From the NCBI RefSeq assembly GCF_947654165.1, contig NZ_CANTKB010000022.1:1-56265 (forward strand): 56,265 nt of DNA. Reading direction: 5' to 3'. The position numbers were made by a program, and so were the translations under genes. This DNA is from an uncultured Blautia sp. (GTDB taxonomy: Bacteria; Bacillota; Clostridia; Lachnospirales; Lachnospiraceae). Shown in pieces: positions 34,761-44,214 of this stretch. Each line of letters opens with the position of its first letter. The first letter of the stretch is position 1. The notes beneath the pieces are model-generated. The model did no database searches. It was not told the DNA's origin and was given only the letters and a program-made list of their open reading frames with translations.

Positions 34761-35243
34761 ATGGCAAGTACAAGGAACCATAACCGATATGACAATAGAA
34801 GAGTGAAAAGGCGTCAGGCATATTATGAAGATGGAAATGCAGCACGCCGTTTGGAAGAGGTACCTGTCCGGCCAAAGAAGAAGCTGAGCAAAACTGTACA
34901 GAAGAACCGGGCAAAAAGCACCAATATGGGAAAGGGGTACATTGTATTTCTCTTTCTTATCTGTGCATTGGCAACCGGTGCCTGTGTACACTATATCAGG
35001 CTGACTGCGTTAGTAACAGAACAAAAAAGCACAGTAGATGCAAAAGCTCTGGAACTGAATGAGTTAAAGGCAGATAATGATGCCTATTACAGTGAGATTA
35101 TGACAAATGTAGACTTGGAGGAAATCCGTGACAGAGCCATCAATGAATTGGGAATGGAATATGCAGCGGAAGACCAGATTAAGTATTATACACCGGGAAA
35201 CAATAATTACGTGAGACAGTATCAGGATGTACCGGAAAATTAA
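34761..35243 (+). CDS. ftsL: FtsL-like septal division protein
   Basis: 160 aa. A basic cytoplasmic N-terminus (~1-55, RRVKRRQ, RPKKKLSK), one membrane helix (~59-80) and an extracellular coiled coil (TEQKSTVDAKALELNELKADNDAYY), as in FtsL/DivIC. Sequence is poorly conserved in the family, so the call rests on layout and position between rsmH and a class B PBP. It would recruit the septal synthase with FtsQ. Confidence 0.8.
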   Translation: MASTRNHNRYDNRRVKRRQAYYEDGNAARRLEEVPVRPKKKLSKTVQKNRAKSTNMGKGYIVFLFLICALATGACVHYIRLTALVTEQKSTVDAKALELNELKADNDAYYSEIMTNVDLEEIRDRAINELGMEYAAEDQIKYYTPGNNNYVRQYQDVPEN

Positions 35244-35255
35244 GCAGGTGGAAGA

Positions 35256-37418
35256 TTGAAAAAAAACGAATCAAGACAACGAAAACTTACAAGTAAGATG
35301 AAAAAAAAGCTGGCGGGGGTATTTGGACTTTTCCTGCTGGCTTTAGTCGGTTTATTGGCAGGAATTACCTGGATCAATGCAAAGTCGGGCAACAAATATA
35401 CCCAGCAGGTTCTGACCCAGTCTCAGCAGCAGTACACAGATACCACCGTGCATTTCAGGCGGGGCAGTATCACAGACCGCAACGGTACAATGCTGGCAAA
35501 CAGTGTCAAGGTGTACAATCTTGTTCTGGACTGTGTGGAAATTAACAATAATACAAAGTATAAGGAACCAACCCAGAATGCCCTGGAGGAGTATTTTGAT
35601 ATTGAAAAAGATGTGGTCGAGGGGCTGCTTACAAGTGAAAATACCAAGGACAGTCGCTATCAGATCCTGAAAAAAGAAGTTACCATGGATGAAAAAAGGG
35701 CATTTGAAGAAGCCCTGGAAATCCCGGAAAGCAAAGAAGAAAGAGAGGCACTGGGCGAGGAAGAAATCACAAGAAGACAGAGGGTAAAAGGTGTCTATTT
35801 TGAAGATACGTATAAGCGGATTTATCCCCTGGGAAGTCTGGCCTGTGATGTTATTGGTTTTACGGATGCAGGAGATACTGCTACCTGGGGACTGGAGGGA
35901 TACTATAACAGTACCTTAAACGGAACAAACGGAAGAACCTTCGGCTATCTTTCAGACAGTACATCCCTGGAGCAGAACATTATCAATCCGGTAAACGGAA
36001 AAAATCTGACGACAACCTTGGATGCAACCATACAGGAAATTGTTGAAAAGTATATATCAGCTTTTGACAGAGCATTGTCTGCAGGGCCAAACAATAAAAA
36101 AGATGCAAAGAAAAAGGGTGCAGAGAATATTGCGGTCGTGATCGAGAACCCCAATAATGGGGAAATCCTTGCCATGGCAAGTTCCGGTACCTATGATCTG
36201 AATGATCCCCGTGACCTTACCGGAAGCTATACAGATATAGAAATTCAGCGTATGGATGATGAAGAAACCAGAGAAGCACTGTTCGGTATGTGGAAAAACT
36301 ATTGTGTAAGCCAGAACTTTGAACCTGGTTCCACATTTAAACCGGTAGTGGTAGCCAGTGCATTGGAATCAGGTGCAATCACAGAGAACAACCGTTTCAT
36401 CTGTGACGGCGGTGAAGAAATCGGTGTGGATTATGTACGTTGTGCAGTATATCCGGATAGTCATGGTTCGGAAAGCCTGGGAGAAGTCATTCAGAATTCC
36501 TGTAATGACGGTATGATGGCTATTGGCCGGAGAATGGGAACAGATTTGTTCTTGGAGTATCAGAGAAAGTTCAATTTCGGAACAAGAACAGGTATCGACC
36601 TGCCAAGTGAGGAAACAGGATTGCTGTTCTCTGAGGAGAACATGTATGAGATGGAGCTTTCCACCTCTGCATTCGGACAGGGCTTTAACTGTACCATGAT
36701 TCAGGAAATCGCTGCTATTTCTGCAGTGGTAAACGGAGGTACATATTATCAGCCCCATCTGGTAAAAGAAATCACAGATGAAGATGGAAAGACTGTGAAA
36801 AATATATCCCCAAACATCCTGAAGCAGCCAATTTCCCAGGAAGTATCTGCAAAAGTCAGAGAATATATGGGAATGAGCGTTACCAGCGGTACCAGTAAAT
36901 CTGCAAAGGTACAGGGATATTCTATGGGTGGTAAGACCGGAACAGCAGAGAAACTGAATGAAAAAGAAAAAGGAAATTATCTGGTTTCTTTTATTGGGTT
37001 TGCACCACTGGATAAACCGGAAGTTGTGATCTATGCAGTTGTAGATATGCCAAACGTAGAAAGACAGGCATCCAGTACCTATGCTCAGTATCTGGCTCAG
37101 GCTATTTTGTCAGAAGTACTGCCGTATATGAATATTTATCAGGATGAAACAGCACAGGGAGAAACGGTTCTGTGGGAAGGTTTCTATGGCGTGCCGAAGC
37201 TTACAGACATAGAGGAAGACGGAGTTTCGAATCCTTACGGCACGATTCTGGATCAGGGCTTCGGAAATGGAGATCCTATTGATGAGGACGAGATCAATGA
37301 CCAGAATACAGATGGTATTTCCAATGAAGATGCAGGGATAGATGCAGATGATCCAGAATACGAAGATATGTATGATCTGGATGAATTAGACGAATCAAAT
37401 GATGACATCAGACGATAA
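35256..37418 (+). CDS. Class B penicillin-binding protein (septal transpeptidase, FtsI/SpoVD-like)
   Basis: 720 aa from a TTG start (AGGTGGA 6 bases up). N-terminal membrane helix (~20-40), dimerisation domain (FRRGSITDRNGTMLANS), then the transpeptidase motifs SxxK in PGSTFKPVV, SxN as SCND and KTG as GKTGTAEKL. A very acidic C-terminal tail (~660-720) lacks PASTA domains. It cross-links septal peptidoglycan with FtsW. In dcw order it is the probable vegetative PBP; the second PBP follows at once. Confidence 0.9.
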   Translation: MKKNESRQRKLTSKMKKKLAGVFGLFLLALVGLLAGITWINAKSGNKYTQQVLTQSQQQYTDTTVHFRRGSITDRNGTMLANSVKVYNLVLDCVEINNNTKYKEPTQNALEEYFDIEKDVVEGLLTSENTKDSRYQILKKEVTMDEKRAFEEALEIPESKEEREALGEEEITRRQRVKGVYFEDTYKRIYPLGSLACDVIGFTDAGDTATWGLEGYYNSTLNGTNGRTFGYLSDSTSLEQNIINPVNGKNLTTTLDATIQEIVEKYISAFDRALSAGPNNKKDAKKKGAENIAVVIENPNNGEILAMASSGTYDLNDPRDLTGSYTDIEIQRMDDEETREALFGMWKNYCVSQNFEPGSTFKPVVVASALESGAITENNRFICDGGEEIGVDYVRCAVYPDSHGSESLGEVIQNSCNDGMMAIGRRMGTDLFLEYQRKFNFGTRTGIDLPSEETGLLFSEENMYEMELSTSAFGQGFNCTMIQEIAAISAVVNGGTYYQPHLVKEITDEDGKTVKNISPNILKQPISQEVSAKVREYMGMSVTSGTSKSAKVQGYSMGGKTGTAEKLNEKEKGNYLVSFIGFAPLDKPEVVIYAVVDMPNVERQASSTYAQYLAQAILSEVLPYMNIYQDETAQGETVLWEGFYGVPKLTDIEEDGVSNPYGTILDQGFGNGDPIDEDEINDQNTDGISNEDAGIDADDPEYEDMYDLDELDESNDDIRR

Positions 37419-37424
37419 GAGAAG

Positions 37425-37456
37425 AAGACTGGCCAAAGAGCCGGTCTTTTTTTCTG
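37425..37456 (+). terminator. Rho-independent terminator between the two PBP genes
   Basis: AGACTGGC (37426-37433) pairs with GCCGGTCT (37440-37447, one G-T pair), and TTTTTTT follows. It may lower read-through into the second PBP. Confidence 0.75.
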
Positions 37457-37513
37457 TCATAGAAAAAAATAACAGATGCATATAGTATAGGGATAATGAT
37501 GCAGGACAGTTCT

Positions 37514-39238
37514 ATGAGGAAAAACAGGACCTATCATAAAAAGAAAATTGTAATCGTATTTTTCGTGTGTGTGAGCATGCTCTTGGGACTGATGGGACGG
37601 ATGGTATATCTGATGGTGCTCCGCTCAGATTATTATGCAAAAAAAGCAGAAGAACTTCATGAGCGGGAACGTGACATCAAGGCTGCAAGAGGCAGGATTC
37701 TTGACCGCAACGGAGAGGTTCTGGCGGATAATAAAGCAGTATGTACCATTTCTGTTATCCACAGCCAGATAAAGGAACCGGATAAGGTGGCAGCCATGCT
37801 GTGTCAGGAATTAGGAATTTCTCAGGAAACCGCCAGAAAAAGAGTAGAGACTGTATCAGCGATTGAAAGGGTAAAGACCAATGTGGAGAAAGAAGTAGGA
37901 GACAGAATCAGGAGTTATGGCCTGGCTGGTGTGAAGGTCGATGAGGATTTTAAAAGAGAATACCCTTATGAGGAACTGGCATCCAAGGTGCTTGGTTTTA
38001 CGGGAGGGGATAATCAGGGAATTATCGGACTGGAAGTGATGTATGAAGATGTACTGCGGGGTGTTGATGGGAAAATTCTTACTACCACAGATGCAAGGGG
38101 AGTAGAGCTTTCCGAGCTGGGAGAGAGCAGAACGGAACCGATACCAGGATATGATCTGCATATCAGTCTGGATAAAAATATTCAGATGTACGCACAGCAG
38201 GCAGCATGGAAGGTAATGGAAGAAAAACAGGCAGATGCAGTTTCTATTTTGCTCATGAATCCACAGAACGGTGAGATTTATGCCAATGCCAATGTGCCGG
38301 AGTTTAATCTGAATGAGCCTTTTACGCTAAACACAGAGAAAGACACAGAAACCATGACTGAGCAGGAATTTCAGGATGCCTGTAATCAAATGTGGAGGAA
38401 CAGAACCATTAACGATACTTATGAACCGGGGTCGACCTTTAAAATCATTACCATGGCTGCCGGGCTTTCTCAGGGAGTGGTTCATATGGAAGACCGTTTT
38501 TCCTGTCCGGGTTTTAAAATCGTGGAGGACAGGCGGATTCACTGTCACAAAAGAACCGGACACGGGGCGGAGAGCTTTGTGGAGGGAGCTATGAATTCCT
38601 GCAATCCGGTGTTTATTGAGGTGGGACTTCGGCTGGGGACGGAGAAGTATTTTGAGTATTTCCGAAAGTTTGGACTTATGGAAAAAACAGGGATCGATCT
38701 GCCAGGGGAAGCTGCTACGATTATGCATAAAGAAGAAAATGTAGGAGAGGTAGAATTGGCTACCATCTCATTCGGACAGTCTTTTCAGATCACACCGATA
38801 CAGCTTGCGACAACCGTAAGTTCGATTATAAATGGCGGAAGAAGAATTACTCCGCATTTTGGTCTCAAAGTCACCGATGAAAAAGGAAATCTGGTGAAAA
38901 CCTTCCGGTATCAGGAAAAAAAAGGAATCGTATCAGAGGAAATTTCAGCCCAGGTGCGGTATATTCTGGAAAAGGTGGTATCGGAAGGGTCAGGAAAAAA
39001 CGCTGCCATAGAGGGAAGGACAATCGGTGGAAAAACAGCCACATCCCAGACACTTCCAAGAAGTGCCAACCGATACATTTCTTCTTTCCTGGGATTTACT
39101 CCTGCTGAAAATCCTCAAGTACTGGGCATCTGCCTTATTCATGACCCACAGGGAGTATACTATGGAGGGACCATAGCCGCACCAGTTATCCGGGATATCT
39201 TTGACAACATTCTTCCTTACATGGGGATTGAAGGTTGA
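37514..39238 (+). CDS. Second class B penicillin-binding protein, KTG box changed to KTA
   Basis: 574 aa from the ATG at 37514 (CAGGA 8 bases up; an ATG at 37499 is possible). One membrane helix (~13-35), pedestal domain (AARGRILDRNGEVLADN) and transpeptidase domain with PGSTFKIIT (catalytic Ser) and SCNP (SxN). The third motif reads IGGKTATSQ, so the usual Gly of KTG is Ala. No PASTA. The overall layout fits SpoVD-like PBPs that build spore cortex, and sporulation genes lie downstream, but the role is inferred. Confidence 0.87.
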   Translation: MRKNRTYHKKKIVIVFFVCVSMLLGLMGRMVYLMVLRSDYYAKKAEELHERERDIKAARGRILDRNGEVLADNKAVCTISVIHSQIKEPDKVAAMLCQELGISQETARKRVETVSAIERVKTNVEKEVGDRIRSYGLAGVKVDEDFKREYPYEELASKVLGFTGGDNQGIIGLEVMYEDVLRGVDGKILTTTDARGVELSELGESRTEPIPGYDLHISLDKNIQMYAQQAAWKVMEEKQADAVSILLMNPQNGEIYANANVPEFNLNEPFTLNTEKDTETMTEQEFQDACNQMWRNRTINDTYEPGSTFKIITMAAGLSQGVVHMEDRFSCPGFKIVEDRRIHCHKRTGHGAESFVEGAMNSCNPVFIEVGLRLGTEKYFEYFRKFGLMEKTGIDLPGEAATIMHKEENVGEVELATISFGQSFQITPIQLATTVSSIINGGRRITPHFGLKVTDEKGNLVKTFRYQEKKGIVSEEISAQVRYILEKVVSEGSGKNAAIEGRTIGGKTATSQTLPRSANRYISSFLGFTPAENPQVLGICLIHDPQGVYYGGTIAAPVIRDIFDNILPYMGIEG

Positions 39239-39298
39239 TAAATACAAAAAAAAGCATTATACTGAATAAGAGTAAAATACATATAAAAGAGGTGTACT

Positions 39299-40258
39299 AT
39301 GACAGAATTTACTATGGCGTTACCGGTGCTGATCGCCTTTGCTATCAGCGTATTATTAGGACCTGTTGTGATTCCTTATCTGAGAAAGCTGAAAATGGGG
39401 CAGACAGAGAGGGTGGAAGGTGTACAGTCCCATCTGAAAAAAGCAGGGACTCCAACAATGGGAGGGATTATCTTCCTGTTGTCTACGGTCGTGACTTCCT
39501 TGTTTTATGTGAAAGATTATCCTAAGATTATCCCGGTTCTGTTTCTGACGCTGGGATTTGGAATCATTGGATTTCTGGATGATTATCTGAAGGTCGTGCT
39601 GAAACGTTCAGACGGACTCATGCCCATGCAGAAAATGGCCTGTCAGATTGTGGTAACCGGAATATTCGCATTTTATCTGATGAAGTTTACGGATATTCCA
39701 ATGACCATGAAGATTCCGTTTTTCCCAGGACACGAACTGAATCTGGGAATCCTTACTATTCCGGTGCTGTTTATTGCTGTGATCGGAACCGTAAACGGAG
39801 TGAATTTTACAGATGGACTGGATGGACTGGCATCTTCGGTGACGATTATGGTGGCAACCTTCTTCTCTGTAATGGCTATCGGTACCAAAAGTGGTATTGA
39901 ACCCATTACCTGTGCGGTTGTGGGGGCTTTAATGGGATTCCTGCTGTTTAATGTATATCCGGCAAAGATTTTTATGGGAGATACGGGTTCTCTTGCTCTT
40001 GGCGGGTTTGTGGCTGGAACAGCTTACATGCTCCAGATGCCGCTGTTTATCATTCTGGTAGGAATGGTCTATGTGGTGGAGGTCCTGTCTGTTATGATCC
40101 AGGTGACTTACTTCAAGGCTACCCATGGAAAACGTTTCTTTAAGATGGCTCCGATCCATCACCATTTTGAACTTTGCGGCTGGTCTGAGACCAGAATTGT
40201 GGCGGTATTTTCTGTGATTACGGCTGTGTTGTGTCTCATTGCCCTGATGGGTGTTTAA
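39299..40258 (+). CDS. mraY: Phospho-N-acetylmuramoyl-pentapeptide transferase
   Basis: 319 aa, about ten membrane helices. Motifs QSHLKKAGTPTMGGIIFL, the Asp pair in GFLDDYLKVV, VNFTDGLDGLASS, GDTGSLALGG and the APIHHHFEL loop are all intact. It makes lipid I from UDP-MurNAc-pentapeptide at the inner face of the membrane. GAGGTG ribosome site. Confidence 0.96.
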   Translation: MTEFTMALPVLIAFAISVLLGPVVIPYLRKLKMGQTERVEGVQSHLKKAGTPTMGGIIFLLSTVVTSLFYVKDYPKIIPVLFLTLGFGIIGFLDDYLKVVLKRSDGLMPMQKMACQIVVTGIFAFYLMKFTDIPMTMKIPFFPGHELNLGILTIPVLFIAVIGTVNGVNFTDGLDGLASSVTIMVATFFSVMAIGTKSGIEPITCAVVGALMGFLLFNVYPAKIFMGDTGSLALGGFVAGTAYMLQMPLFIILVGMVYVVEVLSVMIQVTYFKATHGKRFFKMAPIHHHFELCGWSETRIVAVFSVITAVLCLIALMGV

Positions 40259-40294
40259 AGAACGGGAAAAGCCTGGAAAGATGAGGAATTGATT

Positions 40295-41689
40295 ATGAGA
40301 TTGCAGAGAAAAGATTTGGAAAATAAAAAAGTGCTGGTATTTGGCTCTGGTATCAGCGGTATCGGTGCAGTGAAGCTTTTGGAGGCATTGAAGGCGTATG
40401 TAGTGCTTTACGATGGGAATGAGAAGCTTTTGGAACAGGAAATCAGGAACAGACTGGATGCAGATTCTTCCTGCCGGATTGTTTTGGGAGAACTGCCCCA
40501 GGAATTGATAGATTCGCTGGATCTGGTGGTGATGAGCCCTGGTGTTCCTCTGGATATTCCTCCGGTAGAAAGATTGAAGGCAGCCGGAATCCCAATTTGG
40601 GGAGAGGTAGAACTTGCTTACCAGATGGGAGGCGGAAAGGTTCTTGCAATCACCGGAACAAATGGAAAGACCACTACCACAGCCTTGCTGGGAGAAATCA
40701 TGAAGGCTGACAGGGAATCCAGAGCTTCGTATGATTCTGTTTTTGTTGTAGGAAATATTGGAAATGCTTATACGGGAGCTGCACTTTCTATGACAGAAAA
40801 TAGTTGTACGGTAGCTGAGATCAGCAGTTTTCAGTTAGAAACAACAGAGCATTTTTCTCCGGATGTTTCCGGGATTTTGAACATTACGGAAGACCATCTG
40901 AACCGCCATCACACCATGGAAGAGTATATCAGAGTGAAGGAATTGATTGCAGCTCATCAGGCGAAGGACAGCTACTGTATCCTGAATTATGAGGATATGG
41001 AGCTTAGAGAGTATGCAGAACACTGCCCTGCAACGTCGGTTTTCTTTTCCAGTGTACGGAAACTGGAAAAGGGGATTTTCCTGGATGGAGACAGGATTTT
41101 GCTGCGGACAGGTGAAAAAGAACTGGAAATGGTGAGAACAGGAGAATTAAAGCTTCTGGGACAGCATAATTATGAAAATGTGATGGCAGCGTGTGCTATG
41201 GCTTACTATGCAGGAGTGCCGGTAGAGATCATTCACAAAGCAGTCACCGCATTTAAAGCTGTGGCTCATAGAATCGAATTTGTAGATGAAATTGCCGGGG
41301 TAGCTTATTACAATGATTCCAAGGGAACAAACCCGGATGCGGCAATTAAAGGAATCCAGGCCATGAACCGTCCGACATTACTGATCGGCGGAGGATATGA
41401 CAAGGAATCCTCCTACGAAGAGTGGATTCGTTCTTTTGACGGGAAAGTGAAATATCTGGTTCTCATCGGACAGACAAGAGAGAAGATTCAGAAAACAGCC
41501 CATGACTGCGGATTTGAGAATACGATTTTGGCGGACAACCTGGAGGAAGCCGTGGAAATCTGTGCTTCTAAAGCCGTGGAAGGAGATGCAGTGCTTCTTT
41601 CTCCTGCCTGTGCAAGCTGGGGACAGTTTGATAATTATGAACAGCGAGGAGACAAGTTTAAGGAATATGTGCTTCGTATGAAAGCATAA
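40295..41689 (+). CDS. murD: UDP-N-acetylmuramoyl-L-alanine--D-glutamate ligase
   Basis: 464 aa from the ATG at 40295. N-terminal VLVFGSGISGIGAVKLL, P-loop ITGTNGKTTTTALLGE, NITEDHLNRHHTMEEYI, the carbamoyl-Lys region YNDSKGTNPDAAIKG, and LLSPACASWGQFDNYEQRGDKFKEYV at the end. It adds D-Glu to the stem peptide. Between mraY and ftsW. Confidence 0.95.
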   Translation: MRLQRKDLENKKVLVFGSGISGIGAVKLLEALKAYVVLYDGNEKLLEQEIRNRLDADSSCRIVLGELPQELIDSLDLVVMSPGVPLDIPPVERLKAAGIPIWGEVELAYQMGGGKVLAITGTNGKTTTTALLGEIMKADRESRASYDSVFVVGNIGNAYTGAALSMTENSCTVAEISSFQLETTEHFSPDVSGILNITEDHLNRHHTMEEYIRVKELIAAHQAKDSYCILNYEDMELREYAEHCPATSVFFSSVRKLEKGIFLDGDRILLRTGEKELEMVRTGELKLLGQHNYENVMAACAMAYYAGVPVEIIHKAVTAFKAVAHRIEFVDEIAGVAYYNDSKGTNPDAAIKGIQAMNRPTLLIGGGYDKESSYEEWIRSFDGKVKYLVLIGQTREKIQKTAHDCGFENTILADNLEEAVEICASKAVEGDAVLLSPACASWGQFDNYEQRGDKFKEYVLRMKA

Positions 41690-41707
41690 AATAAGATGGT
41701 TACAGAG

Positions 41708-41740
41708 GGAGAATTCCTGTAAAGGGAGTTCTCCTTTTGT
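41708..41740 (+). terminator. Weak Rho-independent terminator after murD
   Basis: GGAGAA (41708-41713) pairs with TTCTCC (41729-41734), and TTTTG follows. Likely partial, as ftsW lies 30 bases on. Confidence 0.5.
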
Positions 41741-41768
41741 GTGTCAGGGCATATATTGAAAAGAACTG

Positions 41769-42884
41769 GTGACAGAGAGGAACGTGCTGCTTTTGGGAAG
41801 AGAAGGAAAAAGAGAGAGACGTTCAGATGGTATTCTTTTGTTTCTGGTACTGCTTCTGACGGTCTGTGGTTTAGTATTCCTCTATAGCACAAGTGCCTAT
41901 AATGGGAGAGTGAAATTTCACGATTCTGCCTATTATTTCAAGAAACAGATCTTTGCAACCTCTCTGGGGCTTATGGGGATGTATCTGGTATCCTGCATGG
42001 ATTACCATATTCTGGTGCGGTTTGCTCCCTTTTTTTATCTGGTTTCCATATTTCTTTCTCTGGCTGTACTGTTGTTCGGAGACGAATATAATGGTTCAAA
42101 ACGCTGGCTTTCGCTGGGGCCGCTCTCCTTTCAGCCATCGGAATTTGCCAAAGTGGCGGTGATCTTGCTCCTTACCTGGGTAATGACAAGGGGACGGGAG
42201 AAGAAGCAGGGATTCCTGCATATGGTCGGAACTATGATGTTGCTGTTTCCCATTGTGGGACTGGTGGGAACCAATAATCTGAGCACCGCAGTGATTATCC
42301 TGGGAATCGGGGTTATCCTTATTTTTGTATCCGATCCCAGATATCTGCCCTTTGTGGGAATCGGAGCTGCCGGAATCCTTTTTATCGGTTTTTTTTTAAG
42401 TATGGCAAGTTATCGTCTGGAACGTCTTGCAATCTGGAGAAATCCGGAGGCATACGAAAAAGGATTTCAGACGATTCAGGGATTGTATGCCATAGGGAGC
42501 GGAGGAATCTTCGGCAGAGGACTTGGGAGCAGTCTTCAGAAACTGGGGTTTGTGCCGGAAGCACAGAATGATATGATTTTTTCAATCATATGTGAAGAGA
42601 CGGGACTGGTGGGAGCCTGTCTGGTTATTTTTCTGTTTGGGCTGCTGATCTGGAGACTGATGGTGATTGCTGCCAATGCAAAAGATTTAAGTGGTGCTCT
42701 GATCGCAGCAGGAATCCTGGGGCATATGGCAATGCAGGTGATCTTAAACATTGCCGTTGTGACCAATACCATACCAAACACAGGAATTACCCTGCCCTTT
42801 GTCAGCTATGGCGGAACATCGGTATTATTTCTGCTGGGAGAGATGGGGATTGCCCTGTCTGTCAGCAGATACGAGGAACCTTAA
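41769..42884 (+). CDS. ftsW: Septal peptidoglycan polymerase FtsW (SEDS family)
   Basis: 371 aa as given, from a GTG at 41769 with a poor ribosome site; a GTG at 41784 is an alternative. About ten membrane helices. SEDS motifs: YNGSKRWLSLGPLSFQPSEFAKVA, the conserved GLVGTNNLSTA in place of the usual Asp-containing loop text, YQ/GLYAIGSGGIFGRGLG, EAQNDMIFSIICEETGLVG and TGITLPFVSYGGTS. It polymerises lipid II with the class B PBP at the septum. Confidence 0.92.
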   Translation: MTERNVLLLGREGKRERRSDGILLFLVLLLTVCGLVFLYSTSAYNGRVKFHDSAYYFKKQIFATSLGLMGMYLVSCMDYHILVRFAPFFYLVSIFLSLAVLLFGDEYNGSKRWLSLGPLSFQPSEFAKVAVILLLTWVMTRGREKKQGFLHMVGTMMLLFPIVGLVGTNNLSTAVIILGIGVILIFVSDPRYLPFVGIGAAGILFIGFFLSMASYRLERLAIWRNPEAYEKGFQTIQGLYAIGSGGIFGRGLGSSLQKLGFVPEAQNDMIFSIICEETGLVGACLVIFLFGLLIWRLMVIAANAKDLSGALIAAGILGHMAMQVILNIAVVTNTIPNTGITLPFVSYGGTSVLFLLGEMGIALSVSRYEEP

Positions 42885-42956
42885 AAGTCTGCACAGAATC
42901 TTTATAAGAGCATATGATATAGTATCTTTGAATCTGAACACAGAGGAGTGTATGGC

Positions 42957-44204
42957 TTGAACGGAATAAAAATTACAGGAGGGTTTCCCCTACAGGGAGA
43001 GGTGAGCATACAGGGGTCTAAAAATGCGGCACTGCCAATGATGGCTGCCGCTCTTTTAAATAAAGGAACCACAGTGCTTCATGGATGTCCGAAAATTTCC
43101 GATGTATTTCTCATGGAGACGATTCTTCAGCAGATGGGAGTCAGAACCTGCTGGAATGGAAATACCATGGAAATTCATGCGGAAAACATTTTAAAGCCCC
43201 AGGCAGATGCCAGAGCCGGGAGTCAGATGCGTTCTTCTGTGGTCTTGCTTGGCAGTCTTCTGGGAAGATGCGGGGAGGCTTCTGTGCCGTACCCGGGAGG
43301 CTGTGTGATAGGAAAACGTCCCATTGATCTGCATATCAGGGCATTGGAAAAACTGGGAGCAGTTTTCAAAGAAGATGAGGGAATGTTAAAAGCAGAGGTA
43401 AGAGAATTAAAAGGCAATGTCATAGTATTTGAGAAAAGAAGTGTGGGAGCAACACAAAATGCTGTTCTTGGGGCTGTCTGTGCAAAGGGAAATACGGAGC
43501 TCATTGGCTGTTCACGGGAGCCAGAAGTGACCTGGTTATGTAGATTTTTGAAAAAAGCCGGAGCTGTGATTCACGGAATCGGGACAGAAAATCTGAAGAT
43601 TCAGGGAGTGAAAACCCTTCACGATACTGAATTCTGGATTCCTACAGACCGAATCGCAGCAGGGACTTATATCTGTGCCAGTGCTATCACCAGGGGAGAA
43701 GGTACGCTTTTGCAGCCGCCCATGGAGGAGATGGGAGCTTTGCTGGATGCCTACGAGAAAATAGGTGGACAATACCGGTATAACAGTGGTAAACTAACTT
43801 TGCGAAGTTTTTACGCAGATAATCCTATGGCTCTCCTTGAGACCCAGGTTTATCCCGGATTTCCAACAGATTTACAGTCTGTATTTATGGCAGTGCTGGC
43901 AGCGGCCAAAGGAGAAAGCTGTATCGTAGAGAATATTTTTGAGGATCGGTTTAAGACTGTTTCCCAGTTAAGAAAGATGGGAGCATGTATTGAGGTTTGC
44001 GGAAACCGTGCAAAAATCACAGGCACAGATCTGGTGGGAACACAGGTAGAGGCTATGGAATTAAGAGGAGGTGCTGCTCTTATCATTGCAGGGCTGGCAG
44101 CCAGAGGCGAAACATATGTGGAAAATCGAAATTTCATAGAACGTGGATATGAAGATATCTGTCGTGATCTGAAGCATATGGGAGCCAGGATTTTAAAGGA
44201 TTAA
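42957..44204 (+). CDS. murA: UDP-N-acetylglucosamine 1-carboxyvinyltransferase
   Basis: 415 aa. Start taken at the TTG at 42957, 8 bases after GAGGAG; a GTG at 42948 overlaps that site. Motifs: GSKNAALPMMAAALL, RSSVVLLGSLLGRCG, and YPGGCVIGKRPIDLH with the catalytic Cys (the fosfomycin target). PTDRIAAGTYICASA and YPGFPTDLQSVFMA follow. It is the first committed step of peptidoglycan synthesis. The gene sits where murG normally lies in dcw clusters. Confidence 0.93.
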   Translation: MNGIKITGGFPLQGEVSIQGSKNAALPMMAAALLNKGTTVLHGCPKISDVFLMETILQQMGVRTCWNGNTMEIHAENILKPQADARAGSQMRSSVVLLGSLLGRCGEASVPYPGGCVIGKRPIDLHIRALEKLGAVFKEDEGMLKAEVRELKGNVIVFEKRSVGATQNAVLGAVCAKGNTELIGCSREPEVTWLCRFLKKAGAVIHGIGTENLKIQGVKTLHDTEFWIPTDRIAAGTYICASAITRGEGTLLQPPMEEMGALLDAYEKIGGQYRYNSGKLTLRSFYADNPMALLETQVYPGFPTDLQSVFMAVLAAAKGESCIVENIFEDRFKTVSQLRKMGACIEVCGNRAKITGTDLVGTQVEAMELRGGAALIIAGLAARGETYVENRNFIERGYEDICRDLKHMGARILKD

Positions 44205-44214
44205 GGGGAAGTTT

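Noticed and set aside
38871..39247. Minus-strand frames within the second PBP
   Set aside because: Proline- and phenylalanine-rich shadows with no start signals.
39235..39525. 96-aa frame overlapping the mraY start
   Set aside because: Shadow of mraY in another frame.
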